64,000 nt of DNA from an uncultured SAR324 cluster bacterium (GTDB lineage: Bacteria; SAR324; NAC60-12), in assembly GCA_905182865.1 (NCBI GenBank), contig CAJJCY010000004.1:434001-498000 (forward strand), in the 5' to 3' direction. The first letter of the stretch is position 1. Every line of letters starts with the position of its first letter. The position numbers and the translations under genes were made by a program. The notes under the pieces were generated by a model. The model was given only the letters and a program-made list of their open reading frames with translations, was not told where the DNA came from and searched no databases. Of this stretch, positions 51,551 through 62,071 are shown piece by piece.

Positions 51551-53158
51551 TTACTGAGCTGCACTTCCAATCAGTTGCAAAACTGATTTAGGAATCTGGT
51601 TGGCTTGTGCAGCCATTGCAGTACCTGATGCAATCAAAATTTGATTTTTAGTAAAGTCACTCATTTCAGCAGCCATATCTGAGTCACGGATGATAGACTC
51701 TGCTTTTGTCAGGTTTTCACTGGATATACGTAAATTTCGTAAATTAGATTCTAGAGAATTTTTCTGGAATGAACCAAGATTTCCACGTAACACACCAATA
51801 TCCTGGATTGCTTTGTCAATCAATTTAATTGAGTCTTGGGCACCGGCACTGCTAGTCAAGTCTAAATCAGCCAGGCTCTTGAATTCACTCGTATTTTCCA
51901 CATCTCTTGCAATTTGACCTGTGCGGAGATTATCTAATGAAAAAGATACCGTTTGGTTGCGATTCGCACCAACCTGATAAACTACAGATCTTTGTGTAAT
52001 ATGAACGTATCCTTCTACATCTTTTCCAACCAATTCTTCATTAGTTTGTTTGACAAGTTTTTGACCAATTACTCTGCCTTGTTCATCTTTAATGTATACA
52101 ACACGATGTCCCAGTTCTTTGTCATACTGAACAACTATTCCTTCAGTGGGTGAACCCTGTGTGCCGTGCAGAAACTGGCCTTCTCCTATAGCAAGGTCAC
52201 CTTGGATATAACCCGATACATCCTGTCCTCCGCTGGAAAGCTTAATAGTTCCTGGTTTTTCTCCAAACAGTCCTGAAAGATTAGTTGAGACCGCAAAATT
52301 CGGTCTGCTGCCGTAATGTTTATGTTTTACCGTCAGCATACCATTTTCATTGATTCCTATTTTTACTGAAAGACCGCTTTCATCTGCCTTTTTCTGTAGT
52401 GACCTCCCAATTAAATCGGCCAACCTGGCTTCAGTGTTTTCTCTGGAAAATGTCTCGGGAGATCTACGGAAATTCCCCAGCAATTGCTGTATATTTTTCT
52501 TTAGATTTCTCTCCTCATTTGTATCCATTTCCATGACCCTGTTATTTTCCTTAAGCACAAACGAAGCGCCTTTTTCAATTTCTTCCAACGATATTCTTCT
52601 GCCAGCATTTACTTCTGCACGTGCTGCGACTTGTTCAATGTCAACTGAGTAGCCTTGTTTTGTAGGAGCCTGCTGAGTAACCGGTGAAGCACTATAAAAA
52701 GTTAACCCATCACCAACAGCCACACCATCTACTGCATTGCTGCCGTCAAATAGTATTTTTGTGCCGAACTGAGTTGAAACAGCAATCCTATCCATAGTCG
52801 ACAGAAGCTCTTCTACCTCCAACTGGTCTGCCTGCAGCATTTTTTCATCGGCGGCCCCATCATTTGCGGCATGAAGTGCTAATTGACGCATACTGATCAA
52901 CATTGAACTAAACTCACTTAACACTCCCTCTGCCGTCTGCACCATTGAGATTGAGGTCTCTGAGTTTTTAACTGCCTGATTGAGTCCTGAAATTTGTGTA
53001 CGCATTTGCTCAGAAATCATCAGCTCAGCCGGACTGTCTGCTGCAGAATTGATTTTTAAACCAGAAGAAAGACGCTCCAAATTCCTTTGTGTGTCTTTTG
53101 TAGTACTGCTTAAATGTCTCAAAGAGTTAATTGCAGCTGTATTATGGTTGACGCGCAT
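51551..53158 (-). CDS. Flagellin, copy 7 (intact, longest)
   Basis: A 535-residue flagellin with complete D0/D1 ends (MRVNHNTAAINSLRHLSSTT; LSSGLKINSAADSPAELMIS; ESIIRDSDMAAEMSDFTKNQ; SGTAMAAQANQIPKSVLQLI). The central domain is longer and differs from the other copies, with an extra charged helix-rich stretch (about residues 200-260) and no clear EQITISEGG motif. It retains the shared QDVSGYIQGDLAIGEGQFLH segment. An AAAGGAGGA site precedes the ATG, with a GGTCA/TGACC hairpin about 40-55 nt upstream. It is first in the direction of transcription and preceded by 1.2 kb of non-coding DNA. Confidence 0.95.
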   Translation of the reverse strand: MRVNHNTAAINSLRHLSSTTKDTQRNLERLSSGLKINSAADSPAELMISEQMRTQISGLNQAVKNSETSISMVQTAEGVLSEFSSMLISMRQLALHAANDGAADEKMLQADQLEVEELLSTMDRIAVSTQFGTKILFDGSNAVDGVAVGDGLTFYSASPVTQQAPTKQGYSVDIEQVAARAEVNAGRRISLEEIEKGASFVLKENNRVMEMDTNEERNLKKNIQQLLGNFRRSPETFSRENTEARLADLIGRSLQKKADESGLSVKIGINENGMLTVKHKHYGSRPNFAVSTNLSGLFGEKPGTIKLSSGGQDVSGYIQGDLAIGEGQFLHGTQGSPTEGIVVQYDKELGHRVVYIKDEQGRVIGQKLVKQTNEELVGKDVEGYVHITQRSVVYQVGANRNQTVSFSLDNLRTGQIARDVENTSEFKSLADLDLTSSAGAQDSIKLIDKAIQDIGVLRGNLGSFQKNSLESNLRNLRISSENLTKAESIIRDSDMAAEMSDFTKNQILIASGTAMAAQANQIPKSVLQLIGSAAQ

Positions 53159-54388
53159 GGCATCCTCCTTTAATTGGAGTTAAACAATTGGTCAGGTACT
53201 CATGACCTTAGTTGATCAAAATTTTGTAATAATATATTTATTTTTATTACATTTTTTAAAATAATATGACCTTGATTAATTTTAAATTCAGCAACATAAC
53301 TACCCTTTAACTCACCACACATTAATGTGATCTGTTTCAGGCATTTTTATGAATGCTCAAAAAGTCATTACAACCACTCATTATTCCTTCTTAACAGGAA
53401 TAAAGTCGGGCAACAAACGTCGTAGAATTTTCAAAACGACGTCCTTACAATTTTCGCAACTAGACACGTTCTGAATCAGCTAAAACCTGATATTTCAACT
53501 AGAAACAACTGGCCCTGATGTCAGAAAAGTGTCTACAGCAATTATTTATTTGTAAATTTGACGCAATTCGATGCTACGTCTTATCAAAAGAGTACTCAAC
53601 TCCCTTCATAAAACGTAATTTTGAATAACTACATTAGCAACTGATGTAAAACAATTTTTTCAACAATATAAACTTTACAATTATTCTCCAGTAGAGTTTG
53701 AAAATTTTCTACAAACTCAGACCTTCCTCCTTCACTTTGAAATCAAACTCCAAAGGTTCAGGTCAAACTGTTTTGGTCAGTGCTGTATTCTATATGAACC
53801 AAAGTCCCTGTGCTGACATCTCCATGCTTAAACATCACAAAGCAAAATTTTAGTGTTCAGATTTGGATGCAGATCTTAATTAGACATACATTGGCATCTG
53901 AGCTCATAAGTTTTAATTCATGAGCACACTAAAAGCCGTATTGTTCTGCACTGTCGTGCGTCACAGCTCATAATGAGAGTTAAACATAGAGCGAGCAATC
54001 ATAACTACAGACTGCGGCTGCCGACGACATTAACTTTAAAAAATTAAACCCGTCACAACCTGCTCAAAAGCAAATACAATAATATTTTCAAAGATCATTA
54101 ACTCTCCCTAGTCCAACAATATAATTCCTGTTTCACAAGAACATACTCAGTGATGAGGGAGTTAGTATTTTTTAGAATCACCCACTTATGTATAGAGTAG
54201 AGAGATTCGTGAATTCTCCTAACTTGGATACTTTCGTTCCAGGAAAGGATTTCCATTGTATTTCTTATCGACACCTTAAACTGGAACTTTAATGCTTTTT
54301 TGGGGGTTATTTTTATATGAAAGTAAAGGGGGCCATTTCCTGAAAAATACGGAAACTAAACTTGGATAATTTAGATTTAGTTTTCAGC
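53159..54388. other. Long non-coding region upstream of flagellin copy 7
   Basis: About 1.2 kb with no supported gene; only very short frames. It contains the GGTCA/TGACC hairpin near 53190-53207 close to flagellin 7. No tandem repeat like those of the other flagellins was seen. Confidence 0.45.
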
Positions 54389-55381
54389 TTAGAAAAAGTA
54401 ATTAAAACCAAATAGGGGGTAGGTACGTCTGTCCTGAAGGGTGTAATTCAGGGCGTTCTCACCACTCTTCCGTTCAACAAATTTTGCATCCTTCAGTCTC
54501 CGGTGTTCAAGAATGGTATCCCACCATGAGTGAATTGCAATCGGCTGTGTAAGATCAAAATTCCCATCTGCAGGATGATAAACCATCCCCAGATATATAC
54601 CAGCAGCAAAAGCAATCCCAGGTGATGCAGTAAAGCCTGCTCCTGAATGAGCGGCTCCGAAAATAGCACTGGCTGTAATTATACTTCCCCAGCGTGAGGG
54701 ACTTTTGCTGAAACCCATTGAAAACAAATTGAACAAAGATTTCTGAATCACACCGCGAAACAGCATTTCCTCACCAACACCAACCAGTTGATACTGTAAA
54801 AACGATGTGTTTATGATTTCATTTTTACTCAAATCATTGTCTACATGATAAATAACTAAATCTGAATCAAGAGAAACTGTAGAAGCCCAGATTGTCGGCA
54901 CCCAGAAAGTCAATTCATCAGCATATTCCCATACTTGAAAAGGAGACAGCATCAACCCAAAAGTACTGGAGTTTTTTTCACAGCCAGTCTCATACAGATC
55001 ATAAAACGTTGCAAAAGTAAGGTTGCCGTACATGCTTAAATATACATTCGCATAATACGTTTCTCGGGAATAGAAAAAATCATGTTGCTTTTTGTCATCA
55101 GCTAATTCTGTCTCTTTATAAATCTTAGTGAAGTATTGTTCATAATCGCTACTGTTTGAATTTTTCCAGTATTGATTAAGTACAATCCAACGCGAACCAC
55201 CCAAAACCAGCATTTTGTCGTAGTGACCAAGAATCCCATATCCTAATCCAGGTATGAGATATTCCGCTACTGTAGCTCCTATGCATCCGAAACTGGAAAC
55301 TCCCCAGGCTGAAACTGGAATGAATATACCAGCCAGCATAGTAAATATTAGTAACTTCAACTTTTTTAAAAAACAAACCAA
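54389..55381 (-). CDS. CPBP-family (CAAX/Abi-type) intramembrane metalloprotease
   Basis: A 330-residue membrane protein with an N-terminal signal/anchor segment (LLIFTMLAGIFIPVSAWGVS). The family motifs are EEMLFRGVIQKSLFNLF (the E-E-x-x-x-R glutamates), FGAAHSGAGFTASPGIAFAA (histidine) and IAIHSWWDTI (second histidine). These coordinate the metal in the Rce1/CPBP fold. An unusually long N-terminal part (about 200 residues, including a soluble stretch with NSNSSDYEQYFTKIYKETEL) precedes the protease core. Bacterial members act in peptide maturation or self-immunity; no toxin or peptide gene is visible nearby. Single gene. Confidence 0.82.
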   Translation of the reverse strand: MVCFLKKLKLLIFTMLAGIFIPVSAWGVSSFGCIGATVAEYLIPGLGYGILGHYDKMLVLGGSRWIVLNQYWKNSNSSDYEQYFTKIYKETELADDKKQHDFFYSRETYYANVYLSMYGNLTFATFYDLYETGCEKNSSTFGLMLSPFQVWEYADELTFWVPTIWASTVSLDSDLVIYHVDNDLSKNEIINTSFLQYQLVGVGEEMLFRGVIQKSLFNLFSMGFSKSPSRWGSIITASAIFGAAHSGAGFTASPGIAFAAGIYLGMVYHPADGNFDLTQPIAIHSWWDTILEHRRLKDAKFVERKSGENALNYTLQDRRTYPLFGFNYFF

Positions 55382-55773
55382 ACTTTTCCTCTATTTTTAA
55401 AATAATATTTTTATAGACAGACTTAACTGTTTCGAAAATTATCTAAAATCCACAATTCTTTATTTCGGCCGTAGGTAAGAATTTTAATAATTTTAGTGTG
55501 ATCTCTTATGCAAAATTTTAACTTCGTTCAACATAACATGGTATTAGGTCTTTTTAAGACTGCTATAAGCTTTAAACATACAGAAAACAATTTTATACTT
55601 CAACACAAACTAACAAAACACATTACTAATTAAAACTCCAAATAAAATAAATAAAGCTGATACAAATCTGTTTTACCGACAAATGTTTCTTTAATGTTCG
55701 TGCACAACATTTTGCGTACAGCAACGGTCCATTGATCTTGTTGTCTTTTTAATTATTAAACAAAAAGGTCCTC
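55382..55773. other. Intergenic region between divergent CPBP and TRAP genes
   Basis: About 390 AT-rich bases with no gene. It presumably holds the TRAP operon promoter, but no definite boxes were identified. Confidence 0.4.
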
Positions 55774-56876
55774 ATGAAACGAAGAAAATTTATTAAGGGT
55801 GCAGCTGTTGCTGGTGGTGCAACTGCTGTTGCAGCCTCTACTTTCCCATCACCAGCGTTTTCTCAAAAGCGCATTGAAATCACCATGGTAGCAACTTGGG
55901 GACGAGATTTCCCAGGACTTGGTACGGGAGCACAACGTTTTGCTAAAAGTCTATCAGATATGACTGATGGCCGAATGAATGTTAAATATTATGCTGCAAA
56001 TGAAAGAGTCAAAGCTTTTGATTCTTTTGATGAAGTAGCCTCCGGGAACGCACAGATGTATCATGCTGCAGATTATTACTGGAAAGGTAAACATCCTGGC
56101 TGGGCCTACTTTACAGCGGTTCCATTTGGGTTTGTCTTCAGTGAAATCAATTCCTGGATAAACTATGGCGGAGGACAGGAACTATGGGACGAATTGGCGG
56201 GCAGTTTTGGCCTGAAATGCTTATCCTGCGGAAACACAGGTGTACAGATGGGAGGCTGGTTCCGTAAGGAAATCAACTCTGCAGACGACCTGAAGGGGCT
56301 CAAGATGAGAATTCCTGGTTTGGGTGGAGACGTTATGGCAAAGCTAGGTGCCTCTCCTGTCTCACTTCCAGGTGGGCAAATTTACGAGGCCCTGATTTCA
56401 GGAGCAATCGATGCCACAGAGTGGGTCGGTCCCTGGAATGACAGCTTTTATAAATTCTATGAAGCAGCTAAGTACTACTACTATCCAGGTATGCACGAAC
56501 CAGGCACGCCATGCTGGCACTCGGCATGAATAAATCTTGGTGGGAAGGTCTGTCCAATTCTGATCAACTCATAATTAAAGCTGCTGCTCACCAGGAAAAT
56601 GATGTCATGATGTCTGAGTACAATGCGAAGAATGGTTTTTATTTAGAAAAACTGATTCGTGAGCAGGGTGTTCAGTTGAGACGCTTTAATAATGATGTAT
56701 ACGACGCCTTTGGAGAAGCTGCTGAAGAAGTATTTGTTGAAGCTCGTGCACACAGTAATCTTGCTGAGCGAATTCATGCTAGCTTTGTCAAAACACGTCA
56801 AGAGGTTGGAAGCTGGATGAATATTTCTGACCAGGAATACCTCAGTCAGCGTAACCGTGTACTTGGTGTTTCGTGA
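55774..56876 (+). CDS. TRAP transporter solute-binding protein, Tat-exported (frameshifted)
   Basis: The periplasmic receptor of a TRAP carrier. The N-terminus is a Tat signal (MKRRKFIKGAAVAGGATAVA). The binding core has DLKGLKMRIPGLGGDVMAKL, containing the conserved carboxylate-binding arginine, and SLPGGQIYEALISGAIDATE then WVGPWND. This is the pattern of the 2-oxoacid/lactate and mannitol/chloroaromatic branch (TakP-like). A frame break near 56512 (GAACCAGGCACGCCATGC) separates the last third, which resumes MLALGMNKSWWEGLSNSDQ. One base restores about 367 residues. A strong hairpin follows at 56899-56929. Confidence 0.9.
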
Positions 56877-56898
56877 TTAAAGGTCACTACTTAAGTCT

Positions 56899-56929
56899 GA
56901 AGACGGTATCTTAAATGTATACCGTCTTC
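56899..56929 (+). terminator. Hairpin between the TRAP binding protein and its permease
   Basis: A perfect 11-bp inverted repeat (GAAGACGGTAT / ATACCGTCTTC, 9-nt loop) followed by TTTACT. It lies 22 nt after the binding-protein stop and before the permease genes. Such a structure can act as a partial terminator or mRNA stabiliser, so that the receptor is made in excess over the membrane subunits. Confidence 0.65.
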
Positions 56930-57053
56930 TTTACTCTCCACTAACATTTCAATTCTCCATCTGATTCTTAAATATTCTGTTCTAATGATATTTTTAAAAT
57001 TTTTCCAGCCAAATCTTATCATTTAAAATCGATCTTACAACGGACATAAAACA

Positions 57054-58082
57054 TTGACTGATACTATTCCAAATTCTCTTTTGGTTCCTAAACTACTAAG
57101 AATTTTTGCCTGGTCTACAGTCAGCCTGACCATGCTTTTTTTGGTGAACAACTACCTAATTTTCTGGAAAGGATGGCCTGGTTTATGGAATTTTTTTGCT
57201 CATCATGAATTGTTTGGAATCTCTGCTCTCAGGATTCCTCTAAGCCCGGACTCTCAGATATTAGGTGGGATTCAAACCATTGTACTTATTTTACTTATAC
57301 TCGTGATCATTCTTTTTGTTCTCAAAACTCCCATAAGGACATTAAGTGAAGATTCCAAAATTTTTACCAGATTCGCAGCCTATCTGACACGGGCATGTTT
57401 CTGGGCTGTTTTTATGGTCGGTATTGTCGACATAGTAATTTCCTTTCTGCGTGTAGAAGATCTATTGAGTCCCATGTTCGGCCAAGTGATGGCGCTTGAG
57501 CTGGGACGTTCAGTTTTTCGAGGGACCTATGTGCATTATCCTCTGATAATTTTAAGTTTCGTAATTGCTTTTTTTGTAAGAGGTCTTGGTTTCACTTGGC
57601 TGGCACTATTGGTGGTGATTGCTGAATTTCAGATTGTCATCTCACGCTTTGTTTATTCCTATGAGCAGGCTTTTATGGGAGACCTGGTAAGAATGTGGTA
57701 TGCAGCACTCTTCCTTTTTGCAAGTTCTTATGCATTGATAAACGAGGGACATGTGCGAGTGGATGTTTTGTATTCAAAGTTTAAAGCAAAAACCAAGGCC
57801 CTATCAAATGCCATAGGTTGTGTCTTTCTAGGTGCTCCTCTGTGCTTGGTTATCCTTTCAACAGGTATGTGGGGTAAAGGTAATAGCTTGAACAGTCCTC
57901 TGCTAAGTTTTGAGGTATACCAACAGGGTTTTGGGATGTATACGAAATACCTGATGGTCGGTTTTCTAGTCGTTTTTGCAGTCTGCATGCTAGTCCAGTT
58001 CATGGGGTATTTCCTAAACAGTGCAGCAGAGTTGATTGAGGGACAGATGAATTCGAATCAAAAACTTAAAAATAATCCCTGA
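57054..58082 (+). CDS. TRAP transporter small permease subunit (DctQ type, extended)
   Basis: A 342-residue membrane protein starting at TTG (57054). The DctQ signature is in the C-terminal half: YAALFLFASSYALINEGHVR then VDVLYSKFKAKTKALSN, near residues 215-250. Ordinary DctQ proteins have about 160-200 residues and four helices. Here an additional N-terminal half (about residues 15-180) adds roughly four more hydrophobic segments, giving about eight in total. The gene ends 23 nt before dctM. The subunit supports the large permease in Na+-driven uptake. Confidence 0.85.
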   Translation: MTDTIPNSLLVPKLLRIFAWSTVSLTMLFLVNNYLIFWKGWPGLWNFFAHHELFGISALRIPLSPDSQILGGIQTIVLILLILVIILFVLKTPIRTLSEDSKIFTRFAAYLTRACFWAVFMVGIVDIVISFLRVEDLLSPMFGQVMALELGRSVFRGTYVHYPLIILSFVIAFFVRGLGFTWLALLVVIAEFQIVISRFVYSYEQAFMGDLVRMWYAALFLFASSYALINEGHVRVDVLYSKFKAKTKALSNAIGCVFLGAPLCLVILSTGMWGKGNSLNSPLLSFEVYQQGFGMYTKYLMVGFLVVFAVCMLVQFMGYFLNSAAELIEGQMNSNQKLKNNP

Positions 58083-58105
58083 TTTTACAACCTTAAAGAA
58101 CCTAC

Positions 58106-60772
58106 ATGGAAGTCTTTTTTCTACTTATTCTTGTACTCCTGATGGTGAGTGCACTTACTTCAGGATTTCCAGTCGCCTTCTCTCTCCCAGGTTCAGCTAT
58201 ACTCAGTATCGGATTAGCTGCCCTTTGTGGTTATGTATTTGAGGGTAACGCATCAGCTTATTTCGTCCAGGATGGACCTCTGGAGTGGCTAAGCGCAGGA
58301 GTAACCAACTTTAGGAGCCTTTACTGGGATGTGGAACGAGACACCCTTATTGCAATTCCACTTTTCATTTTCATGGGCATTATGCTTCAGCGTTCAAAAA
58401 TTGCTGAAGACTTACTCGTAACAATGGCTCAGCTGTTTGGTCCTATTCCAGGTGGTCTTGGTATTTCTGTAGTTTTCGTAGGAGCCTTGCTTGCAGCCAC
58501 TACAGGAATAGTTGGTGCTACAGTGATTGCAATGGGACTCATTTCACTACCGGCAATGCTGGAACATAACTATTCCAAACCCCTTGCAACCGGAACCATC
58601 TGTGCTTCAGGGACACTGGGACAGATTATCCCTCCTTCCATCGTCTTAATCATCCTGGCTGATCAGCTTTCAAATGCAGCAGACATTGCCAACACTGAAA
58701 GAATTGCCAATTACAAATTGGTAACAGGTGAGTTCTCGATGCCCTCAGAATTCGATGTCACTTCAGCCAGTGCTGGAGAAATGTTTGTTGGAGCCTTCCT
58801 TCCAGGAATTGTGTTGGTTGGACTTTACATGCTCTATATTCTCATCTCTGCATTGCTCAAACCGGAGACAGCCCCTCCTATCCCTTATGAAGGAAAAATA
58901 GACGGGAAGTTTATCATAAAAGTACTTATGGCCCTTGTCCCTCCACTGGCATTAATTTTTACAGTATTGGGTTCAATCATTATGGGAATTGCCACTGTCA
59001 ATCAGGCGGGCGCTATTGGGGCTATTGGGGCTATGATTATGGGGGGCTATAAGCTCACAGAGGGACAAAAATTTTCGTTCTATCCTGCCATCCTGGCGGT
59101 GATTTCCACTGCGATAATACTTTTTATCCTCAGTATTTACCCGTTGAACATAAAAAACATTCGTAATTCTGAAGAAGGCATTGCAATGATCATTGCCACC
59201 ATCGCAGTGATTGGACTTTTAATTGCTGTATTTTGGAGTGCATGGAGGACTTTCCGTATAGAAGACGCCCTAAGGAGTGTCATGCTTGAAACCTCGAAAA
59301 CCACTTCAATGGTGTTTATAATACTTCTAGGTGCAACTATGTTGACATCCGCCTTCAGAGGATTTGGAGGAGAGGAGCTGGTGAAGGAATTCCTGTCCAG
59401 TATACCTGGAGGATTCTGGGCGAAGTTTATGGTGGTGATGGCTGTCATCTTTATATTGGGATTCTTCCTGGATTTCATTGAAATCGCTGTAGTCGTTGTT
59501 CCTTTAGTAGCCCCCATTCTCTTGGCCGACCCTTCCGCAAACATAACCGCTGTTTGGCTAGGAGTCATGATTGGTATTAATCTGCAAACTTCTTTTCTCA
59601 CTCCTCCTTTCGGCTTTGCTTTGTTTTACTTAAGAGGCGTCGCCCCACCTGAAGTGAAGACGATGCACATTTATCGTGGTGTGGTTGCCTTTATCATTTT
59701 ACAACTGGTTGGTCTCGCTATTGCTGGCTACTTCCCCCCTTTGGTTAATTATCTGCCAAACAGAATGTACCTTACTTCAGAAAATTCTCCTCCACCAATG
59801 AATCCTAAGCTTCAGAAGTGTATTGAAGAAATTACATTCCCATTTTATGCAGAACACGAAAACCACATCCGCACCGGAGTCGATACTATCAGCCAAGTGA
59901 ATGTTGAATACCTTCCTGATAAATACAAGAAAGCTCTAAAGACTTCACAGTTGCAGGTACTGGGGACTTTTGATCTTGTTGAAGCTGTCAACCAGAGTGA
60001 CCAGGATCTTAATGAATTCATCCCCGGCTATGAAGACCTGCATCACAATGTAAGAAGAATCGAGTTTGAGGTTAGAAAAATTGAGTTTGACATTCATGAA
60101 CTTAAACAACGTAAGATGCGACTTGAACGTAATGTGAATTCTGTTGATGCTTTGATCATGAAGCAAATTGGAGAAAGCATTGAAACATTTCAAGGGATGA
60201 TAGATGAACTGGAAAATAAAATCCCTTCACAATGGCAATCTGAAAGAGAAAAATTCGAAAAACTCAATAAAGAAGCACGTGTATCCCGTCAGAAATATCG
60301 TAGAAATTCGGATAGTGCCTACGAACCTCTGGGCCAACTCAGCGCTATTCTGGTTCAAACTCCAATGCTTATTAATATGGAGAATCAGCTCAAATCCATC
60401 AAGTCAGTGATTGAAGATGAACAACCTGATTCTGCCATGCAACAAATCAAAGGAATTGAGTCAAGTCTTGGAAATATTGCAGGGGCAAGTCCCATTAAAT
60501 CAAAATTTTCCAAGGCACGTCGTGCATTGAAAGGTAAAAAACCTAATCCTGAAAAAGCTCTGCAACAGTGGCAGCTTGGAATGTCTGTCTATTATCAGGA
60601 AATTGAATGGCGTCAACTCGCTGTTAATGAACTTTCTCAGCCATTGGCTAATTATGAATTGCTGCTCAAGGATTCAATTGGATTAAGAATGCAGAAAAAA
60701 CTCAATAAGAATCAGGCCTTATCTGTTTCTGCCTGCAAATCTTCACATGAAGATATCTCTTTGTTTTTTTAA
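58106..60772 (+). CDS. TRAP transporter large permease (DctM) with a long soluble C-terminal extension
   Basis: An 888-residue protein. Residues 1 to about 550 form the multi-helix transport domain, with typical DctM stretches: SGFPVAFSLPGSAILSIGLA, IPLFIFMGIMLQRSKIAEDL, ATTGIVGATVIAMGLISLPA and PPSIVLIILADQLSNAADIA in the first half, and DFIEIAVVVVPLVAPILLAD and QTSFLTPPFGFALFYLRGVA in the second. Substrate is moved inward with Na+. From about residue 550 (after VNYLPNRMYLTSE) a hydrophilic, mostly helical tail of about 340 residues follows. It is rich in heptad-like coiled coil (HNVRRIEFEVRKIEFDIHEL, KQRKMRLERNVNSVD). Ordinary DctM proteins of 425-640 residues lack it. The tail's role is unknown. 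Confidence 0.88.
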   Translation: MEVFFLLILVLLMVSALTSGFPVAFSLPGSAILSIGLAALCGYVFEGNASAYFVQDGPLEWLSAGVTNFRSLYWDVERDTLIAIPLFIFMGIMLQRSKIAEDLLVTMAQLFGPIPGGLGISVVFVGALLAATTGIVGATVIAMGLISLPAMLEHNYSKPLATGTICASGTLGQIIPPSIVLIILADQLSNAADIANTERIANYKLVTGEFSMPSEFDVTSASAGEMFVGAFLPGIVLVGLYMLYILISALLKPETAPPIPYEGKIDGKFIIKVLMALVPPLALIFTVLGSIIMGIATVNQAGAIGAIGAMIMGGYKLTEGQKFSFYPAILAVISTAIILFILSIYPLNIKNIRNSEEGIAMIIATIAVIGLLIAVFWSAWRTFRIEDALRSVMLETSKTTSMVFIILLGATMLTSAFRGFGGEELVKEFLSSIPGGFWAKFMVVMAVIFILGFFLDFIEIAVVVVPLVAPILLADPSANITAVWLGVMIGINLQTSFLTPPFGFALFYLRGVAPPEVKTMHIYRGVVAFIILQLVGLAIAGYFPPLVNYLPNRMYLTSENSPPPMNPKLQKCIEEITFPFYAEHENHIRTGVDTISQVNVEYLPDKYKKALKTSQLQVLGTFDLVEAVNQSDQDLNEFIPGYEDLHHNVRRIEFEVRKIEFDIHELKQRKMRLERNVNSVDALIMKQIGESIETFQGMIDELENKIPSQWQSEREKFEKLNKEARVSRQKYRRNSDSAYEPLGQLSAILVQTPMLINMENQLKSIKSVIEDEQPDSAMQQIKGIESSLGNIAGASPIKSKFSKARRALKGKKPNPEKALQQWQLGMSVYYQEIEWRQLAVNELSQPLANYELLLKDSIGLRMQKKLNKNQALSVSACKSSHEDISLFF

Positions 60773-60807
60773 ACCACATTTTTAAAAACCCTCTTTAAGT
60801 TTTCCTC

Positions 60808-61926
60808 ATGGTTGGTCGTACAGAATCACTCCAGAACATAACCATGTCTGGAGGTGGAGCATATTCACTTGCCACCAAAGGAGCAGAGGATGTAATAAAC
60901 GCTGCTACACAGATCGTGCTGGAAGCTCTTGACTCAATAAATATTTCTAAGAATCAAGATCTTTTTACTTTCTCAGACATGGGAACTGCAGATGGAGGAA
61001 CCTCGCTCAAAATGGTTGAAAAATTAATCCACTCCCTCCAGAAAATAGCACCTGAAATCAATATAAATATCGTCTATGCTGATCAACCAAAAAACGATTT
61101 TAATGGACTGGTGCAGACTGTACTGGGTTTAGGGCATTTTAGCAGTTATCTGGATTCCACTGAAAACGTTTTTCCTCTTTTCTCTGCGAATTCCTTTTAC
61201 AAACAAATCCTTCCGGACAATACTTTGGATTTTGGTTTCTCTGCAACAGCCATGCACTGGCTAAGTGCTAAACCTTGTGACATTAGTCATCATGTACACA
61301 TGGTTGGCGCTCAGGGAGAGGAATATCAACGTTTTTCCGATCACGGGAAAAAGGACTGGGAATCCATTTTACTGCACCGCGCCCGAGAATTAAGGTCCGG
61401 AGGACAACTGGTCCTGGTCAATTTCTGCCGTGACGAAAATGGCAAATACCTGGGTAACACGACTGGTGTGAACATGTTCAACAACTTTGCCGATATCTGG
61501 CAGGATTTTTTGGATCAAGGACAGATTAGAGAGGATGAATATCAAAATATGACACTACCTCAATATTATAACACTGTTGAAGAATTTAGCGCTCCTTTGA
61601 AAAATGTTGAAAATCCTGTCTATCAAGCAGGCTTGAGACTTAAGCAGATAGAGACACACATCACTGCATGCCCTTTTGCAGAGGACTTTAAAGAACACCG
61701 GGATACCAAGCGTTTTGCGAAAGAATACATCCCTACCATCAGGAGTTGGAATGAAAGTATATTTTTCGGTGCTCTGGATCCTCAACGCCCTTTGGAAGAA
61801 AGACAACAAATCATTCATGATTACTATCAAACATACCAGAATCAGGTTATGGCCTCACCTGAAATACACCGATGGATTACGTTCACGCATTCACTGTCAT
61901 TGAAAAAATCTAATACCGATCTATAA
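60808..61926 (+). CDS. SABATH-family SAM-dependent carboxyl methyltransferase
   Basis: A 372-residue protein resembling the SABATH enzymes that methylate carboxyl groups of small acids (salicylate, jasmonate and indole-acetate in plants). Features: MSGGGAYSLATKGAEDVINA at the start, the SAM-binding DMGTADGGTSLKMVEKLI and NIVYADQPKNDFNGL, then FSATAMHWLSAKPCD (the aromatic/AMHWL substrate motif), and AQGEEYQRFSDHGKKDWESI. Bacterial members are uncommon. It lies 36 nt after the TRAP large permease and 145 nt before an amidase, all on the plus strand. Esterification of the transported acid is a plausible role. The substrate is not determined. Confidence 0.85.
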   Translation: MVGRTESLQNITMSGGGAYSLATKGAEDVINAATQIVLEALDSINISKNQDLFTFSDMGTADGGTSLKMVEKLIHSLQKIAPEININIVYADQPKNDFNGLVQTVLGLGHFSSYLDSTENVFPLFSANSFYKQILPDNTLDFGFSATAMHWLSAKPCDISHHVHMVGAQGEEYQRFSDHGKKDWESILLHRARELRSGGQLVLVNFCRDENGKYLGNTTGVNMFNNFADIWQDFLDQGQIREDEYQNMTLPQYYNTVEEFSAPLKNVENPVYQAGLRLKQIETHITACPFAEDFKEHRDTKRFAKEYIPTIRSWNESIFFGALDPQRPLEERQQIIHDYYQTYQNQVMASPEIHRWITFTHSLSLKKSNTDL

Positions 61927-62071
61927 AAAATATATTCCACTTCAAGATCCTTAATAATTCCAATGATAATTCTGTTATTTTAATATTTTTTGGACTATTT
62001 TCATCGAGGACTTTCTTTGCATATTCTTTTAATTAATCACTTCACAAAAATTTTGGTATCCTAATTAATTC

